A program made the translations under genes and the position numbers. The notes beneath the pieces were generated by a model that saw only the letters and a program-made list of their open reading frames with translations, was not told the origin of the DNA and ran no database searches. From Zerene cesonia (taxonomy: Eukaryota > Arthropoda > Insecta > Lepidoptera > Pieridae): a stretch of 64,000 nt of DNA. Shown one piece after another: positions 37,216 through 51,486 of this stretch. Every line of letters starts with the position of its first letter. Position 1 is the first letter of the stretch. The stretch is from assembly GCF_012273895.1 (NCBI RefSeq), contig NC_052130.1:6510001-6574000 (forward strand). The letters are read 5' to 3'.

Positions 37216-39960
37216 ATTGAAATACAAAAAAAAAACATGTATAATCGTGTTATATATCTCCACAATAATAACTGTAGTTTATTCTATCCTATATTTATAA
37301 AAGTTATAAACAAAGCTAAACTGCAACTCACATTTTAAACTCATAATATGAAAACTTCCTATATTCCCAAGTTACTTAATATTTAAGTATTTCTTAAGTA
37401 GGCTGTCGCGTGGCACAAGATACGAAAGGTTTTTATTAATTTGATTATCTGCCTTTTTAGTGCCTTTTTGTGATTTTAAAGTTGTTAAGTTTTAATTATT
37501 AATTTATTGAATTTCCTATTATTTCTTAGTCATTTATATAACTTATAAATAAGTGATTATTTTAATAACACCATTTACATAATTCATTCATTCATCTACT
37601 CTCCTTGGTCTTATTAACTACCTAACTTCTTAATCTATTATCCTTAATATAGACTGTAGACTATAATATAATAAATGTGAGTTTGTATGTTTGTTCTTTC
37701 GCGTTATAACAGGTACGGTTTTATGGTAAGGTTTTATGTCTGGAGATGTTTTTGAAATATCTTATTCCTCCCTCTCTAAGTTTATTTAAGAGATTTCAAA
37801 ATCATTAGTTATACTAATTGACCCAAACAATCGATGCAATGAAAGTACACGGAGTCATTAAATCAGAGTCTAGTCGGTGTGGTAAACGAATTTTCGAAAA
37901 TGTTTAAATGCATGAATGATTGATTGAAAAATAACTATATAGTTCTATAATAAAATATTCTCTTGAAGTAAAATCTACAGTAATCCGAGTACTTTCCCCT
38001 CAGATGGCCTTACAAAATTCTACCCGTATGAAAGGTATTTATTTTATATTTATTTCTAAATCGCTTTAACCTATCAATTAGTCCTCCCACTGTAGATAGC
38101 TAAAAGCATTGGCCCATTAAAGGCATCTATTATTCGGCCTACAGGGCATATCTTGTGTGACGGCTAGGTGAGTTATTTAGGCGACATTGCAAAGTGCTTA
38201 GTGCTTATAAAATTGACATACAACATATTTTAATATAATTTGCTAACGTGTGTTTTTTGTTAGATTTCATAACATGATAAGTAACAATCGGTTTGACAAG
38301 CCTAATAGAAATAAAGAAACATTATGTGACAAAAACATTATGTGTGTGGGAAGTCATGATAATCTAACCTCATTATCTTTACATGCTCATCTAAACAGTT
38401 CGAAGCAATATTGTACTTGAAGACCATAATACACAAATAAAGCAAATTTAAACTTTTTTTTATATTTCACAATAAAACTTCAAGAGCCTACTCCAAACCA
38501 AAATAAAACTGAAATCTATAAAATAATTTGGGAATCAATAAAATTCAGTTGCATTTACTACCTAACTCTTTTATTATTTATTCCCCTTTTAGACATTACT
38601 GAATTCAATATCGAGGGGTCACTTGGCCTACATCCAAGAAACGAAGATCAAAATATTGCGATACCTGGGGCTTGAGCCAATAAATACAAATTTAATATTA
38701 AAGGAAACATAAGGTTATCCACGCCCGAATGTTTCCAAAGTGTCAATTTTTAACAGATCTGTTTTAAAAACTAACTGTCATATTCATAAGTTTTTAAACA
38801 TACTTTAGTTAGTGTTTAATAAGATTATAGGACGTTTCATAAAATTGTTTATTCATAAACATTCTCCATCTGCAATGTCGCTATAGTTTATTTATGTAAA
38901 TTGTTGTCCTTACAAAATAAACTTTCTCAAATATATATAAAAAAATATGTCCATAGACCTTTTTACCAGACTGTAATTGAATCGTTTATAACAAAGACAT
39001 CTTTTTAGTGTTTTAAAACATACCATTGTATAAAATATGACGTAAAATTTTCTAACTAGACAAATAATCAATCGTCCCAAAACCGCTCATGTGTAATTCA
39101 CCTAACCTTCCGGTTTGTTAGAAGCTCCAGTGAACGGAAATGAAGGCGTCTTAACATCTAGTTATGTTTATACTCTGATTGCACTCGCTGTGTCAATAAA
39201 AGAGCCGTTGGTCATGTCCTCGCCAGTGAATTATGGTTATTTGTTAAGCGATTCAGCGGTTTGATACAGCTTAGGGACTTCGCTTTGATTCAGATAAAAG
39301 TATATAGTATACAGTACGTCTTCTCTCCGCCTTTTGGATTACTTGCTAATAAAAGTCCATAGAATCCAACCCTTATAGGGTTCTGTGTCCCAGTAGTGAA
39401 AAACATCCAGTAGGCAAGTTTTGAGAAAAGCGGAAGCTTCTTTAACCTTCTATAGTTTTTAATAAAATTATGTTTTTGCTAATTATTTATGAGAAATTAA
39501 GGTATCACAACATAATATAACATTGACAACTAACAGCTGTAGGTTATGTCAATCGCTTATTAAAATCCAGTGGGATTTTGATACCTATTATTAAGACACT
39601 GGTCTTCCATCACTAATGATCATTGAAATTTTTTACTTGTCCAATTCAGTTTTGATCTTAATTATATATATTAAGAACGTTTTTTTAGAATAAACCTTTT
39701 ACCTTGGGTTATGTCGGACCCTAGAGAGTAGACTACTACAATAATAGACTATCTACTAAACTCCATTGCGTTCTGCTTAGAATTCGTCCGCGACCCCCTA
39801 ATTAACACTCTTGCTTCGTACATTTTTATGAACACCACATAGCAGCTTAAGTTAATATAATAACTTATTACAAGAAGAGAAACAAATAATAATACAATTA
39901 GTTTTAAATAAACAAACATATTTTAAATTACTTCCCTCGAATCCACATAAAACCAGACTA

Positions 39961-40540
39961 TCTACGTGGTGTAGCGAAAAAGGGAAAGACGGGAACACAC
40001 GGCACATACCTCGTCTGAGGGAGTAGCGTCCAAGCAAGCACGCGGCACAGCACCACGCGGTCAAGGGTCCTCCAGCTCGGGCCAGGCAGACCAGATCCAG
40101 TCCTTTACTCCACACACACACACGCGACGGTTCAGCGCGACCGAATGGGAACGTGGTTACACTAGCACAATGCCTGAGATATCTAGAGAACCTCGTGGAG
40201 GTTCTCCGGCGGTTGCGGTTACGACCTTTATGAAAGATCTCTTCGATTGATGCGGTGACAAGAAAGCCTCATAAAGGCTCTCCAGCGATATGCGAATTAT
40301 ACACGAAATTTCTAGAGGCCTCGTGCAGGCACTCCGGCGGTTATTGAGATCCGATCGTCACGGAAGATCGATGCAGACTGTGTGACGTATATGAGTCACT
40401 ACGTCCAATAGGGACGTTGTGGTGCCTTAAAAGCGTGCGGTGATTGGTTGTGCTCGCATGTAAGGAGGGTAGTTGGATTACACCACAAAATAATAAATAT
40501 TTAATTTTAATTCATTTTTTTAATAATATTGGCGTTACCA
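39961..40540. mobile_element. 600-bp palindromic element, copy 2
   Basis: High similarity to 11,851-12,493 from TCTACGTGGTGTAGCG through 'gggaaagacgggaacacacg', 'tctgagggagtagcgtcc', 'agaacctcgtggaggttc' and 'aaggagggtagttggattac' to TTAATAATATTGGCGTTACC. It carries a 15-bp insertion ('gcacagcaccac' region, about 40,046) relative to copy 1, and the 14-bp hairpin is broken. The left terminal GCGCCAATAT block of copy 1 is missing. Confidence 0.65.
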
Positions 40541-41141
40541 GTCACAGTATCATCAACTCAACTTCTATCTAGCTAGTTATTATTTCAAAAACTTCACTCG
40601 TTTACTAGAAAAACTGATGGCGGTTGCCACATTATTTGCAAAACATTCATTAAACTTTAACTGCTGTCAATTTCTTAGCTCTGTACCTACTTAAAGCTTA
40701 AGGTACACAACCATTGCAAAGGTATAGATGTGTTTATTATATTTGTTTGACGCTTTATGGTACATGGAAACAACATGCATAAGAAACAATATGATGCACT
40801 TGGTATAGCTGGCCATATAACTGTGCAGTGATGTTTACCAGACGTCACGTGTATTATAAGTTACATATTTATATACATATATTACGTTCTTGTCTACAAT
40901 TTCTATATTCTTTGGGCATATATTTTATGATGAATAGAGTGTTTTTTTGTAAGCTCTGAATCTTCATGTAATCTATATATAATATTATTTACGTAATGAT
41001 AAAATGAAGTATAAAACGTTTAGGCATAACTGTACATAACAGTTAATAAAAGTTCGAGAATATTCACTTATTCATTATTTATTTCGCAAAAAAAATATGT
41101 TCCTACTCCTAGTGAGTTTGGTCCTCCTAAATATCCTTCAA

Positions 41142-41302
41142 TCCATACTAATATTATACAACTGAAGAGTTTGTGTGTTTGTTTGAACGCGCTAATCTCA
41201 GAAACTACTGGTCCGATTTGAAAAATTCTTTCAGTGTTAGATAGCCCATTTATTGACAAAGACTATATATGTACCACGGGCGAAGCCGTGGCGGACTGCT
41301 AG
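41142..41302 (+). mobile_element. Helitron-like element with intact 3' hairpin
   Basis: Starts TCCATACTAATATTATACAA and ends with the perfect hairpin CCACGG-gcgaag-CCGTGG followed by CGGACTG and CTAG. This is the clearest Helitron-type 3' end in the window. Confidence 0.75.
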
Positions 41303-41608
41303 ATTTTCATAAATCGATGCTTATATTTATGTATCTATTCGCTTTCAGTGGATAACATTTTAGCTCCTGTTCCACAGAGCGTGTTTCTTATTTGAGTCCT
41401 TTACCGCAGTCTGCAGGAGCGTGCGAAAGTCGAGTTTATTCCCATACTTCGTTAAGTGCGCTATCTCCTTGGAAACAGGACTCATAATTATAAGTTACGG
41501 ACAATACTGAAGTTTTATGTAGTTTACGAAATAAGACGGTCTTGTAGAAAAAGCAAATGTAAGAATTGTGAGGTCGGTGTAGGCTATTTCTAAAAATGTC
41601 ACTATTGT

Positions 41609-41766
41609 CTAAACCTATATTATGAAGAAGAAACATTAGTGGTTTTGTATATATGTTTTTACTCAAAATCTACTACACCGATATCAAAAAATCATTACAC
41701 CATTAGAAAGCTGCATTTTCACTGAGTAACATAAGATATATAATATCAAGCGTGGCGGATTGCTAG
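41609..41766 (+). mobile_element. Helitron-like element, second copy within 500 bp
   Basis: A decayed 5' end (TCTAAACCTATATTATGAAG), internal 'ccattagaaagctgcatttt' and 3' end 'gcgtggcggattgctag'. Same family and orientation as the element at 41,142. Confidence 0.6.
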
Positions 41767-44370
41767 TTACATATAATTCGGCATTGCGATAGACTTTTTA
41801 AAAACGTTTAGTCTGTAAATAGACATATTTTATTAATTACCATTAATAAGCTTTAATTACGTATTGGCTTGCTATCTAAATTGGCAGTTGCTACGAAAAA
41901 CTCCTTTTTTTTAATTTTACGTTTACATCTCTTGATTATTTGGTAATTAAGATTCTTAAATTTTACTGTTCATGCAAATGAAATAAAGGCATAATTAACC
42001 TCATATTAATGCTATTTTTCGGGTTAATTTGCTTTCATTTATGTAACCGGATCGCTCCCTAAAATATTGGCAATTTTTATGAAGCCAAAGTGAATTATTT
42101 GAAAGCTGAGATGATTTTAAATTTAATCCGAATCAGATTTTTTATCAATGTTTCTATAAGTCTTCGGACTGTTTAATAGTAAAGGGTTGTGATAAGTATG
42201 AGTATGTAAAGATTTAGTCTGGATTTGCTAATGCATACTTTGACTTTCAAAATCCGGTTTTCTATCTCTATACCCACATAACCAGGAACTGAAGAATTGG
42301 GTGCTAGCCCACACGATCATTGGAGCTACAATTTACCCACATAAACACTGAAACATTATGTTTTCATAGTGGTTAGATCCACATGTAAGTCTCCCAAGAG
42401 CGGGCGGGATAATTTTCCAAACGACTGCGTGTTACGCCCTGTTCCGCTCAAATGAGCATTTTTCAGCAACATTGGTTTAGCTGTTATTAGCTATTTATAG
42501 AGATGCATGTATTTAAATAGATACCTTTTTATTATGCTGTATTTCTGGAGATTTGAAGTGGTAAATTTGATTAGATTAATGCATGTTGTTGAGGTTATAA
42601 ACATATTTTATTATTGTCTTTATTTAAAACAACATTATATTTTAAGTAGAAACTCAGGTAAAAGCTGATTGTTAATTTATATTTAATTAGGTACATAACA
42701 AAGAAACGATAAAACGATAATCGGCATCCTTGTATGAGACAATACAGTGGAAAGATCAGTCAAGTCATTTACCATACTTTTAGTTCCCATAGCTTTTTTG
42801 TTTACAAATACTAAATAAACAATATAATATACGAACAAACATATAATATATTTTTAAAGGGCACTGTAAAATGTCACCTTCTATGCTGGTCTAGTTATAA
42901 GTCTTTATTATAAGTCTTTTTTTCTAAATTTTGAAGGTTCTATTTGTATACTAACACAATAAAGTGTAATAAATAAAGAAATAACTAAAGTTTATCAAAA
43001 CAAGTTTATTTAAAAAGATCCGTAGAGTTATGGTGGTAACCTACAAGTCTAATAAAATAACGCTTGAAAAATAGTTATGAACTATAAATAATTCCATAGG
43101 AAATGAAGCAATAAAAGCTTAAGTTATGAACGTCATAAAGCTGTTATAAGCTGCCTCATAAGTTGGCGCTATGATACATCCAGCCGGTATTAATACTTGA
43201 ACATCCATGTGCCCACAGGTTAGTGCTTGTTTATGTGAAATTCTTTATTGACTTAAACTAACTTGTGAATGTATAAATATAATTTTACACAATTTCCTTC
43301 ATTTATTAGTATATTTCTTCTTTTATTTTTTACAGGAAAAGTGCTTTCAAATTACAAGTATTAGTTATTAGCCAGCAAAGGTCCAAAAGAGTGTAAATAA
43401 ACAAGCTATAACTATGTATACTCTATATGTCGTTGCAGCACTTTGACAGCCAACCTATATCAGCGAACGCAGAACTTATCGCTATAATAAAATGGAACCA
43501 GATCAATACTGTACATAATATATAAAAAAATTATTGAAAATCTCCCATCCCCCGTTCTCTCTATAAGTAGGCTAAAGATAACAATCAACTTTCACATCAT
43601 ACTAAGCTATTTGAGACCCCATTCGAGTATATTTGAAGACGTTCGGTCTACCCACTTTCATTCTACAACTATTAAACGGCTCATCCGATTTTCATCATCT
43701 TTAAAGCAAAAATAACTAAATTGAAATCAATGCATCCGTTCGGGAGTTATGATGCCACAGACAGAAAGACACACAGACAGTTTGACGGGACACACACGTA
43801 AAACTTATAACACCCCTCTTTTTAATATTGGTTGAAAATGTGTTTCAACGGGAGACAAGAGACTTAGAAAATATTGAAGACAATAAATTCAACAAGAACA
43901 CTCAAATACAATTATTTCACTTGTTATGAGATATTTTCTTCGGTATATTCCTAAAATAAACAAGCTCCTTCCAACAACAGTAAGCAAACAAAACGAGTAT
44001 TGTTGAGCTGTGTTCACAAAGATGCTATTTTAGCTGTCGTGATAGCGATTGCTGTAGTTATGTCCTGGCTCTGCCTGAACAGATATTTTGGTAAATAATA
44101 ATATTTTTTAAGTTCTCATGCTAATTCAAGTGAAGGCAAATCCAACCAAGATCCAAATTATAGAAATCCGTTCAGCTTAAATTTAGCCTACGAATAATTT
44201 AGTCTAGAAAGAAACACTCGAGAATAATGCAGCTATCTACCAGTGAAAGAATTTTGAAAATCGGTCTAGTAAATTGTGTTAAAACATTAGACACATGCAT
44301 ACAAGAACACAGTACGGTCCGCGAGGCGTAAGCTGGGTCTTGCATAATGCATATATGCGAGTGACCTTCA

Positions 44371-44670
44371 GTGGTGGCTCAGTGGTGAGTACCTCGGACT
44401 TCAAAATCGATAAGCCGGGGTTCGAGACCAGGCGAGCGTGCAGGAAATAAATTGATTTTTCAAGCTATCTGCACATGTGGATAACATCACCACTGCTTAA
44501 AACGGTGAAGGAAAACATCGTGAGGAAACCGGCATGTCCAAGAATCGAAAGTTCGACGACATGTGACATCTGCCAACCCGCACTTGGCCAGCGTGGTGGA
44601 CTATGTCCTGAACCCTCATAGGAGGCCTGTGTCCCAGCAGTGGGAACATATATGGGCTGATGATGTTGAA
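44371..44670 (+). mobile_element. tRNA-headed SINE, copy E
   Basis: A full-length copy with TGGCTCAGTGGTGAG, GGGTTCGAGACC and the 3' end GGCTGATGATGTTGAA. It is flanked by a 9-bp direct repeat TGACCTTCA (44,362-44,370 and 44,671-44,679). Confidence 0.88.
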
Positions 44671-44817
44671 TGACCTTCAAGTATAGCCAGAAATCGCTGG
44701 CTTCACGCACCCCGCCTCACGCCGCTAGAAAGAAACTGAATTAGCCAATCAGAGGATACTCCACGTTCTAAGTTTTAGTTCTAATTTCCACGTTCAAAGA
44801 TTTTTCTAAGCCACGTT

Positions 44818-45066
44818 TAGGGTGGGAGCCGAACCATTCGGCACGAAATGGGCCAGCTCGCACCGCACCCCCATAGAAAACCGGCGTGAAATAATAGCAT
44901 GCCATTGTGTTTCGTTCGGTGAGTGGGGGAGCCATTCCTTCTTTCCAGTCATCAATCCTTTCCTTATCCCTTACCCCTTAAAAGCGGGCAGAAGTCTGAG
45001 CCCCTGCCAATGTTCATGGGTGATCCCTTACCACCTGGCCAACCACCAGCTCAGTTGCCCGCTATA
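44818..45066 (+). repeat. CpG-rich dispersed repeat
   Basis: Blocks: 'attcggcacgaaatgggcc', AGCTCGCACCGCACCCCCAT, 'aaccggcgtgaaataatagc', 'aaaagcgggcagaagtctg', 'gccaaccaccagctcagttg'. The middle is shortened compared with 34,829-35,140. Confidence 0.8.
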
Positions 45067-46916
45067 ACATAAAAAAGGCGTCATCTCATCTACACTATCT
45101 ATGTACACACACAAATACAAGGCTCAGCTTATCCCTCTTTATAATAAGTTCAGATAGATAGTTATCAATCTGCCTGCCTGCCACGACTGTCTGTGGACGC
45201 TACCTTACAGGCAATGTCTCGAGAGCGAACTCGCTATTTACAAATAAATTAATGGGATTAATATAACTTATTATTTGTCTGACATCTAACGCCTTCTTCA
45301 CTATTTGTTGGGTCCATTTGGATTTAACTCTCGATTTAAAATTATATTGATATTGTTGGAAGACAGTCATATTTATTACACGTACTCATTTCAGTATAAA
45401 TTTAACTATCGTTTAAACTGATACACTTGACCGCTCAGGATAAAATTTGGCACAAAGATATTATGAAACCCGAAAATTAGACAGTATGGTTTTTGTCCCG
45501 GAATACTCCTGGAAACGGGAACTATGCGAGTAAAACCACGTAAATACCTATCATTTCAATTGACTACGCGGACGAAGCCGCGCGCTGGTATCATTCAGAA
45601 TATACAATCAATGGTACACATTTTCTATTAAATGCATATTAAGAAAGTATATACGATCCCTTGAAAATATTGCAATTAATTTTAATGCAATTGTTTGCCT
45701 ACCCGTCTGTTCCGGCTCTCCGACAATCCTGAACCGATTTTAATAGATTGACACTAACAGATAGATGTTAGTATTAGAAGTAACAGGCAATCTATTAAAA
45801 CAGCGTTGCCCAAAACTTTCACATAACCAAAATGAAGTCGCTAGCTAGTCTACATAAACGAAAAAGGCTGCAGAGAAAATCCTATTACTTCATCGTTAAA
45901 AGGAATTGCTAAAATACTCGCAGTTCAAACGTAGTGTGCTGCTACATGTTGAACCATTTCAAGGGTTGTTATCCTTCATTTGATTATCTCTATTTATTCT
46001 TAGATTTGAAAGGAAACCTCAAAAGAAACCGCTGAGATCCTCTCATCCGTGTAAGGATGACATGTTTCAGTTTTCGTATCTGCATTCATATGTTATTAAG
46101 AAACTGGGCAAAATACATTTCAATGCTCATTTTTTTTTTCTTTATCAGATGTAAAGTATATATGTATTTGATACTGTTTTTAAATGTTTTTTTTTAATAT
46201 GGCATCTCTCACCGGGGAAGCAGACTGACACAAAAAAAACTTATTCTTCTATACAAGAAAATAATTTCATATAAAATATTATATGGCTTCGTGACTATAA
46301 AAAATCATTTTTTCTTCTACTTTAATCTATAAAAGAGTGAAACACAGAGGTAAGTTTGTGTATTTTTTAAATCTAAACCATAAATGACATAATACTATAG
46401 ATCTAAAATAATTATAATCAATCTATAAATATTACTTATCAACAAAACAAGATACACAAAAAAGAAAGCATTAAAATGTTATCGAAAACGCTTCTCCATT
46501 AAGTTTCGTGTTCATTTCCATTGAATAATTCACGTAGCAAACAAGCTTTGCCCTATAAAAACACAGATTATACAAGCTACCTTTTCTTTTATACCTTACG
46601 CAAACCGTTTCGATTTCCCAAAGTAATATATCTTAATCTTTGTCAGCATGAATGGAAATTTATTGAGGTAAACGAGTTATAACCGCGATCACGTCCATAA
46701 TGTACCTGCGATGGGGTCTTCAAAGGAATATAGGGAAAGGGTTTTGCCAACAAGACGATCGACACAGTATATTAAGACCAATTGACCTTCCCCATTGGTC
46801 TAGTGATATACGACGTGTGTGGTGAGGTAAATGTTTGAAGTAATTACTCCTTGTTTCCATCTTCTTTGCATAGATATAGAACGTACAAGATAACGGAGAA
46901 GAATAATTTATTAAAT

Positions 46917-47110
46917 ACTAGCTTTTGCCCGCTGCTTCGCACGCACTTAATTTCGTAGTAGTTTAATAGATGTTATAATACATATTAACCTTCCTCTTGA
47001 ATCTCTCTATTTATTAAAAAAAACCGCATCATAATCCGTTGTGTAGTTTTAACGAGTTAAGCGTACATAGGGACGTCATGGACAGAGAAAGCGACTTTGT
47101 TTTACACTAT
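46917..47110 (-). mobile_element. Helitron-like element, relative of 9,779-9,990
   Basis: Left edge ACTAGCTTTTGCCCGCTGCT then 'tcgcacgcac'. The internal order 'agtttaatagatgttataat', 'aaccttcctcttgaatctct', 'cgtacataggga' matches the copy at 9,779. Confidence 0.55.
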
Positions 47111-49667
47111 GTAGTGATATTTATAGAAATTCAAATGAATCGCTTAATGTGTTGCTGAGCGTAAACTCGAGAACGACTCGTCTGTTTCAGCAATTTTTCA
47201 ATGTTTTTGTTAGGACGCGAGGTAGGTTCTTATGGAGATAATAAACGTACCACGGGTGAAGCCAGGGCAGACCTTTAGTAACATACATAAGTGGATTCAT
47301 AGGTTTTCCATAGCGTTCTTCAAATGTTTGATAAAAACAGTGTGTAAAAGTTACCTTTTTATATTTTCTCGTGCTTAAATAAACTGACGTATTTTAAAAT
47401 TAACCGCGTTCATAAACTGGGATCAAAGTATAAAGCTGCTGTTCACAGGATTAGTTCTAAAGCACAGCATTAATATTGCAACCATTTCAAACTTCGTCGC
47501 CTTAAAGTTTTCAGCAAGTGAGAGAGCGTCTTAGTGCAATCTCAACTTCGTTAGTTGTAGGATGTTGGAAGTGCCAGACCTATTTCTGGAATTCAACCTT
47601 TTATGGTTTAAGTGCAAACCAGTCACTCAGGCTTTTCCTAAGTATTTGGAAACAAGTTCAATGTGTTAATACTATAATTAACTTTTTAAATTGTATGCAC
47701 TATATTTTCAATACTTAGTGTATCTACACATACACATTCTATCTAGAATAAATTGCTTTTTAATATTTCCATAATTCAAATTTTCTTACTCGCTATATAC
47801 CCATGTCGTTTTCGCTTCAGTAGTTACCTGCTCTTTTTCGAATATTTTAGGTAAATCTACGCTGTCATAACATTCAAACATACATATTTTATGAAATTCA
47901 TAATAAGTTGTGGATTCATAAAAGTCTTTATATAGGATTACTAATTGCTGATTTTTGTCACACAGCTCGTAGTTTGTGAATTACAAAAAGAGCTTGGTGT
48001 TATAAAAAGGCACAAAACAAATAGTATACAGATACTTTGATTATGTATAAAGGATAGGAATGAGGTAGCAGAATCTACATTAATTGGTATATTACGTCGC
48101 GGCGAATGAAGAAACCTCCCCAACGAAAGTTCCCCAACCCTTTCTCTTGTGACCGTGCTAATACATTCTGATCCTCAATTCTATGGTATTATTCTGTTAT
48201 AATTTCCTGGTGTAAATTATTTTCTTTTGTACTCTGTAAAATTGTAAGGATTGTATATAAATATTAGAGCAATCTATCTTCAAACTAATGAATATTTTAA
48301 TTTTTGTAAGTAAAACATCAAACAAAATTCCTGCCGACTTGTTAACCAAACCCTAAATGTTAAAGGTACATACTATATATAGCTGAAGAGTTTGTTTAAT
48401 AATGTAGTTATCGAGAAGGGCTAGAGCAAGCTATATTATAACATTATTTACGGCGTGAGTGACACCGCGGGGCACAGCTAGTAATATATATGTCATTATT
48501 TCGTTGCTCTGTTTTGTTTTGTCTTTAAATGAACATGTAATTATTTACTAACTCATATATTTATATTCTGTCCCACTCCTTTCTTTTATTTCAAATTTAT
48601 CTCCCTTAAGATTGTATTAAAATAAATTGCTTGATAGCGATAATCAATTTTACAATCTATTTGGAAAAATAATTAACCTGCCGGTATTTTTACGTAGGAC
48701 TTTACACGAAGCTCCTAAACTAATTGTCGTTTCAAATTAAATTCTATGCCTTGAGAGTCAATGGAAATCAAATATAAAATTAAAAATACCTATTCAAAAC
48801 ATTAATTTATTTTACACTATAACTTGTACCAGGTAGGTACTATATAGTTCATCAGTGAACATTATAATTCTACTTCCATTTACTTGCATTTCAGAAATAG
48901 CTGCACTTTTAAATAATAAGTAACTAAAGTAAAGCATGAAAAGAAATTTCCCAGAAAGTTTTACAAATTGCCAAGTTCCTGCATAATGTAACACGGCGTG
49001 CTAACTGCAGTGGAAAGCTTTACCGACAGTCTTATGTCTGCTTTCTAGAAAATTCTATTTCGAAATGCACTACCAGTACTTATATTTATATTGAGATAAA
49101 CTAGATTTTTTTCAATTTAGATAAAGCAAATAAACAATGTCCATAGATGCTTTATTCAGTTATACCGATACAATTTCCTAGCCATTGAAATAGTATTTCA
49201 TATTATATTAAGTGTTGTAAATTGCCAACATTGTCTGTTACCATATTAGCATTCAAAATCTGCACAATAGATATCACTGAAATCAGTACGTCCGAAGCTT
49301 ACCGGATGCAAACATATAAAGTTAGATTTTTTTTTAAATTACTAGGAAATATACCTGTAGTTTATTTAACCGTTTAAACGATATGAAAAATAAGTTTAAA
49401 AACCATCATCGTCATTTTCAATTACCCGACACGAGTAAAGCCGCGAGCTAGCATCAGTTATGCGGAAAGCCCACAATCACAAACAACCCGAAGAGTGCTC
49501 ACAGAAGCCTAGTTGAGTTTCATTTTTTACAAAAGGCTTATAATTATGCGAAATTTAGCTCAAGGTTTTGAATGAACTCGCTTTGTTTGAGAAAGCTTTG
49601 CAATTATTATATAAGAAAACAATTTAATATTTTTTACTCGCGCAAATAGGTGTGTACAACTTTCCCT

Positions 49668-49797
49668 TGTTCCTCTCGTCAATCCCTTTCCAATTTGAAG
49701 TCGGTAATCCATTTGTAGAGGCTCCTCTGCTCTCTGCTCTCCAAATGTTCATGGGCGGTGGAAACACTTACCATCAGGCGACCCACCATCCGTACAT
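49668..49797 (+). repeat. CpG-rich dispersed repeat, 3' part
   Basis: 'ccctttccaatttgaagtcgg', then 'aaatgttcatgggcggtgg' and 'cttaccatcaggcgaccc'. Only the right half remains. Confidence 0.65.
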
Positions 49798-51175
49798 ACA
49801 ATAAGATTGTAATAGGGCGATGTCTTTTACTCTCGAGTGCTTATATGTTGATGGGAAATAAATACGAGTATTATGGCGGACGTTATTAGAGAAACAGAAG
49901 CTAAAATAACATCAAAAGCGTGATCTGTAACACTCACACATCGAGTAAAAACGTCTTGAGTATATATATAAATGTATAGTCTATGTTGCGTACTTATCGA
50001 GCTGAATATAATATTCATGTAGGTAACATTTGACAGATTCACAGATATCATATTATATATTGTTATAAATATCTAACTATATTGATGGAATATTTGTGCA
50101 GCTTATATATTATTAACCTATACTTTCTGTCGTTAAAGCCAGACTTAATGGAATATAAATAAAGATAAAAAACACGCTTTAATGATAGATCAACTTAATC
50201 GTCTAACTTGCTCAAATAAAGATTATGAAGCGTTATTGTTTAATCCTGGCAATCCTAAACGGGATAATAAAAAACACATGAAAACATTGTATTCTCACTG
50301 GTCCTGGATAAAACGTTCGTTTTACGTTCAAAGTTTAATTTAAGTCTGTCCGCTCAAAGTTAATCGAATCGAATCTAAAAGAGCCGGTTATATACAAGCA
50401 TATAAACACACCCATCAAGTTAAGCTAATATAAAAGCGTGTAAAAAAATGGAGGACAGAATTTTGCACCCAGCGGCGAATGCGCGATAGCACAATGTATA
50501 AATTCTATAAACAATAACGAAAAATGTATTTATTTTATTCAAATACGTTTCTCTGGAACTCTTTTCATAATACCGTAAAATGAAAGCGTATTTTGTTAAA
50601 AGCATTATAAATAAAGGGTTTTAGAGTAGGCAATATGCTAATGGACGGCATAAATTCTAAATATTTTTCATCACAACGTAACTCGAGGTAAACTATTATT
50701 AGCAAATCAAATTGCTTTTGTTGTTAGTGAATGCTTTGACGGCCACACGGCGGGATTATTTAAATGGAAACTGGGACAAATTTAAATATGCGAGTATTTG
50801 TTAAACGAGATAGTTAAAATGAAATGGATTCTAGATATGCAAGTTGCAATATTACAAACAACGTTAGCTTATCTCGGTAGATTGTTAACTTTATCAGTTG
50901 ACATTTCGAACTGAACCATTTACAATTCTTCGTTTGGTTAGTTATAAATCTATTCGAAGCAGACCGTTAAATTACAGTCTTCTTCTTCTTCATTTTTATT
51001 AAATGTCATCTCCCGATTCCACTGAGGATGGATTCAGCCAGTGTCACGTTGGTAGTCATAAAGTCCCCAATACACACAATCTGTCCTCAGAGGGATCGGA
51101 AGATTCCATTTAGGAAAAAGATGAAAAAGCTCGCAATGTGTCTCTCCGTTTATCCATATATATCAAAATTCTAGA

Positions 51176-51486
51176 TGTGGGTGTTAAGAAATCTTCGCCA
51201 CGAATTCTGCCAGCTCGCACCGGAGAAGTGCCACACCCCCACAGAAATCCGGCGGGAAATAATAGCATGCTATTGTGTTTCATACGATGAGTGGGGAAGC
51301 CGGAGGCCCATTTCCTTTTCGTTACCTTTCCCAGTCCATTCCATTTATTCCAGCCATTCTTTCCTTATCCTTTACCCCATAAAAGCGGGCAGCGTATTCG
51401 CAGAGGTCTGAGCATCTGCGAATGTTCATGACCGGTGATGATCGCTTACCATCAGACGAAACACAAGCCCAATTGTCCGCATTCAC
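51176..51486 (+). repeat. CpG-rich dispersed repeat, near-complete copy
   Basis: 'cgccacgaattctgccagct', 'cgcaccggagaagtgccac', 'cccccacagaaatccggcgg', 'taatagcatgctattgtgtt', 'taaaagcgggcagcgtattc', 'tgcgaatgttcatgaccgg' and 'catcagacgaaacacaagcc'. Same length as 34,829-35,140, in the opposite orientation. Confidence 0.8.
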
